From Candidatus Planktophila limnetica (GTDB lineage: Bacteria; Actinomycetota; Actinomycetes; Nanopelagicales; Nanopelagicaceae): a stretch of DNA of 7,632 bases. Within the stretch, counting starts at the first letter, position 1. Every line of letters begins with the position of its first letter. Position numbers and translations under genes: made by a program. The stretch is from assembly GCA_029979485.1 (NCBI GenBank), contig JAPOHK010000040.1:1-7632 (forward strand). Direction: 5' to 3'. This document shows positions 6,168 to 7,632 of the stretch, one piece after another. The notes beneath the pieces were generated by a model that was not told the DNA's origin, did not search any database, and was given only the letters and a program-made list of their open reading frames with translations.

Positions 6168-6933
6168 CAGCAGGTGCTCCTAAATACGCTTCGATAACAC
6201 GTGGATCGTTTTGAACAACCTTTGGCACATCGTCAGCAATCTTTTGACCGAAGTCCAAAACTGCTACACGATCTGAAATATCCATAATCAGTGACATGTC
6301 GTGCTCGATAAGAAGAACTGTGTATCCAGCATCTCGAATCTTGCGAATAGTTGCAGCCAGAGCAACTTTTTCTGCTGGATTAAATCCGGCCGCTGGCTCA
6401 TCAAGTAATAGCAACTGTGGATTTGTTGCTAGTGCACGTGCGATTTCAAGGCGACGTTGATCACCATATGGCAAGTTTTTGCCAAGTTGTCCCGCACGGT
6501 GCTTAAGTCCCATGAACTCAAGTAACTCCATTCCACGTTCTAAAGCCGCTTTTTCCTCACGGCGCGAACGCGGCGTTCCAAAAATTGCTCCAACTACTCC
6601 AGATTTAGAGTGAACATCTGCTCCTGTAACAACATTTTCTAGGGCAGTGCTCTCACCAAAGAGGCGGATGTTTTGGAAGGTACGAGCGATTCCCATTTTC
6701 GTTACTTGGTAGCGCTTCTTGCCAGCAACTGATTGACCATTGAAATTAACTTCGCCTGAAGTTGGTTTGTATACACCAGTGACAACGTTAAAGACTGTTG
6801 TCTTACCTGCACCGTTTGGACCGATTAACGCGGCAATTTCACCCTTACTGACGTGGAGATTAACCTCACTAAGAGCTGTAACTCCACCGAATTTCATGGT
6901 GATATTTTTGAGTTCGAGCAATTTTTCAGACAT
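6157..6933 (-). CDS. livG: Branched-chain amino acid ABC transporter ATP-binding protein LivG
   Basis: LivG is the second ATPase of the branched-chain amino acid importer. In 258 residues it shows Walker A GPNGAGKTT (38-46), a Q-loop in ARTFQNIRLF (83-92), the LivG-specific signature LPYGDQRRLEIARAL (154-168), Walker B LLLLDEPAAGFNP (174-186), and a true switch His211 in LLIEHDM. The C-terminal extension ending in EAYLGAPADAS is typical of LivG. Its ATG overlaps the livM stop by one base (TAATG), with a strong GGGGAG 8 nt upstream, so livM, livG and livF are likely translated from one mRNA. Nothing in it looks damaged. Confidence 0.96.
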   Translation of the reverse strand: MSEKLLELKNITMKFGGVTALSEVNLHVSKGEIAALIGPNGAGKTTVFNVVTGVYKPTSGEVNFNGQSVAGKKRYQVTKMGIARTFQNIRLFGESTALENVVTGADVHSKSGVVGAIFGTPRSRREEKAALERGMELLEFMGLKHRAGQLGKNLPYGDQRRLEIARALATNPQLLLLDEPAAGFNPAEKVALAATIRKIRDAGYTVLLIEHDMSLIMDISDRVAVLDFGQKIADDVPKVVQNDPRVIEAYLGAPADAS

Positions 6934-7632
6934 TACTTGATCTCCCCTTCACCAGATTCTTCAACTGACTTCCAATTTGGATCAAAGTGTTCACGCTTTT
7001 TCTTCGGCAAAATTCCATCTGGTCGTAGATTCATCATCACAACTAGTGCGATTCCGAATACCAAAATACGTGGTTGGCTCAAGAAACGAATGCGCTCTGG
7101 GGTAAATGCAAGAAGGGCTGCACCAAGGATTACGCCCCATAGGTTTCCGATGCCGCCGAATACAACACATGCCAAAATCAAAATTGAGACGTTTAGGTTG
7201 AATTGATCTGGAACGATAGACAAAATTTGGGATGCGTAGAGAACGCCACCTGCACCAGCAACAGCTGCTCCAAGTACGAATGCCCACACTTTGTATTTCA
7301 ATGTATTTACGCCCATCAATTGCGCTACATCATCATCTTGGCGGATTGCATCCCATGCACGTCCTGGTCGACGAGCAGCCATGCGTCGTACCATCCAAAT
7401 AACTAACAGTGTGAATGTGAGAAGAACCCAGTAGTACGGCTTTGGATCCAAAATTGTGAACTTCGCTTTAAATAGATCTGGTGGCGTTGGAATTCCTGCG
7501 ATACCGCGTGGACCACCGATTGCTTCTATGTTTACTGCAACGATTCGAACGATTTCACCGAATCCGAGAGTAACAATTGCTAGATAATCTCCACGTAGAC
7601 GAAGAGTTGGCGTACCTAATAAAACTCCAGCT
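6933..7632 (-). CDS. livM: Branched-chain amino acid ABC transporter permease LivM, 5' end cut by window edge
   Basis: LivM is one of the two membrane permeases of the branched-chain amino acid importer. The C-terminal 232 residues are visible, in frame to the right edge. They start in the conserved segment TLRLRGDYLAIVTLGFGEIV (about 9-28), followed by IGGPRGIAGIP. The cytoplasmic loop GRAWDAIRQDDDVAQLMGVN, the likely contact with the ATPases, and AGAGGVLYASQ come next, then further membrane segments and VFGGIGNLWG. The end is NLRPDGILPKKK plus a short acidic tail. A TTG at 7451 could look like a start but falls inside the conserved permease, so it is not one. The full protein is usually 300 residues or more. 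LivH and the binding protein probably lie further right. Confidence 0.94.
   Translation of the reverse strand, partial: AGVLLGTPTLRLRGDYLAIVTLGFGEIVRIVAVNIEAIGGPRGIAGIPTPPDLFKAKFTILDPKPYYWVLLTFTLLVIWMVRRMAARRPGRAWDAIRQDDDVAQLMGVNTLKYKVWAFVLGAAVAGAGGVLYASQILSIVPDQFNLNVSILILACVVFGGIGNLWGVILGAALLAFTPERIRFLSQPRILVFGIALVVMMNLRPDGILPKKKREHFDPNWKSVEESGEGEIK

Noticed and set aside
6933..7451. A complete 172-residue membrane protein starting at TTG 7451
   Set aside because: The frame stays open to the right edge and encodes conserved LivM sequence upstream of the TTG, so this is only the C-terminal part of LivM.

Overview
The window looks like core chromosome from a low-GC actinobacterium. The Pol I and ribosomal protein S1 sequences resemble mycobacterial and streptomycete versions, yet the DNA is AT-rich for that phylum, with many A/T third positions. 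Intergenic gaps are very small and several promoters look leaderless. Together this suggests a streamlined freshwater lineage such as the acI group (Nanopelagicales). That placement is an inference from sequence style, not from a search.

Layout, left to right. (1) rpsA on the minus strand, missing its 3' end at the left edge; its TTG start is at 1045. (2) A 131-bp divergent intergenic region holding the rpsA promoter, a pyrimidine-rich rpsA leader, and a probable leaderless promoter for an MFS transporter on the plus strand (1177-2403). (3) polA on the minus strand (2400-4991), overlapping the MFS gene tail-to-tail by 4 bp. (4) A 35-bp divergent promoter region, then a YdiI/MenI-type hotdog thioesterase on the plus strand (5027-5437). 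(5) After a 10-bp convergent gap, a branched-chain amino acid ABC transporter operon on the minus strand: livM (cut by the right edge), livG and livF, transcribed right to left with overlapping start and stop codons. No stretch longer than about 130 bases lacks a gene.

The most notable observation is that polA is interrupted by one in-frame TAG (3567-3569). It lies between the nuclease half and the polymerase half. Both halves are in the same frame and intact in every motif I can check, and the stop sits where Pol I relatives usually carry Glu. This could be a sequencing error, a recent nonsense mutation, a readthrough site, or a genuine two-protein Pol I.

Functionally, the region mixes information-processing genes (S1 for translation, Pol I for repair and Okazaki processing) with nutrient uptake (LivMGF) and two accessory genes (MFS transporter, thioesterase). 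The order liv genes, thioesterase, polA, rpsA is, as I recall, a recurring actinobacterial neighbourhood. Apart from the polA stop and the MFS gene between polA and rpsA, I see nothing pointing to a new system, a mobile element, a CRISPR array or an RNA gene.
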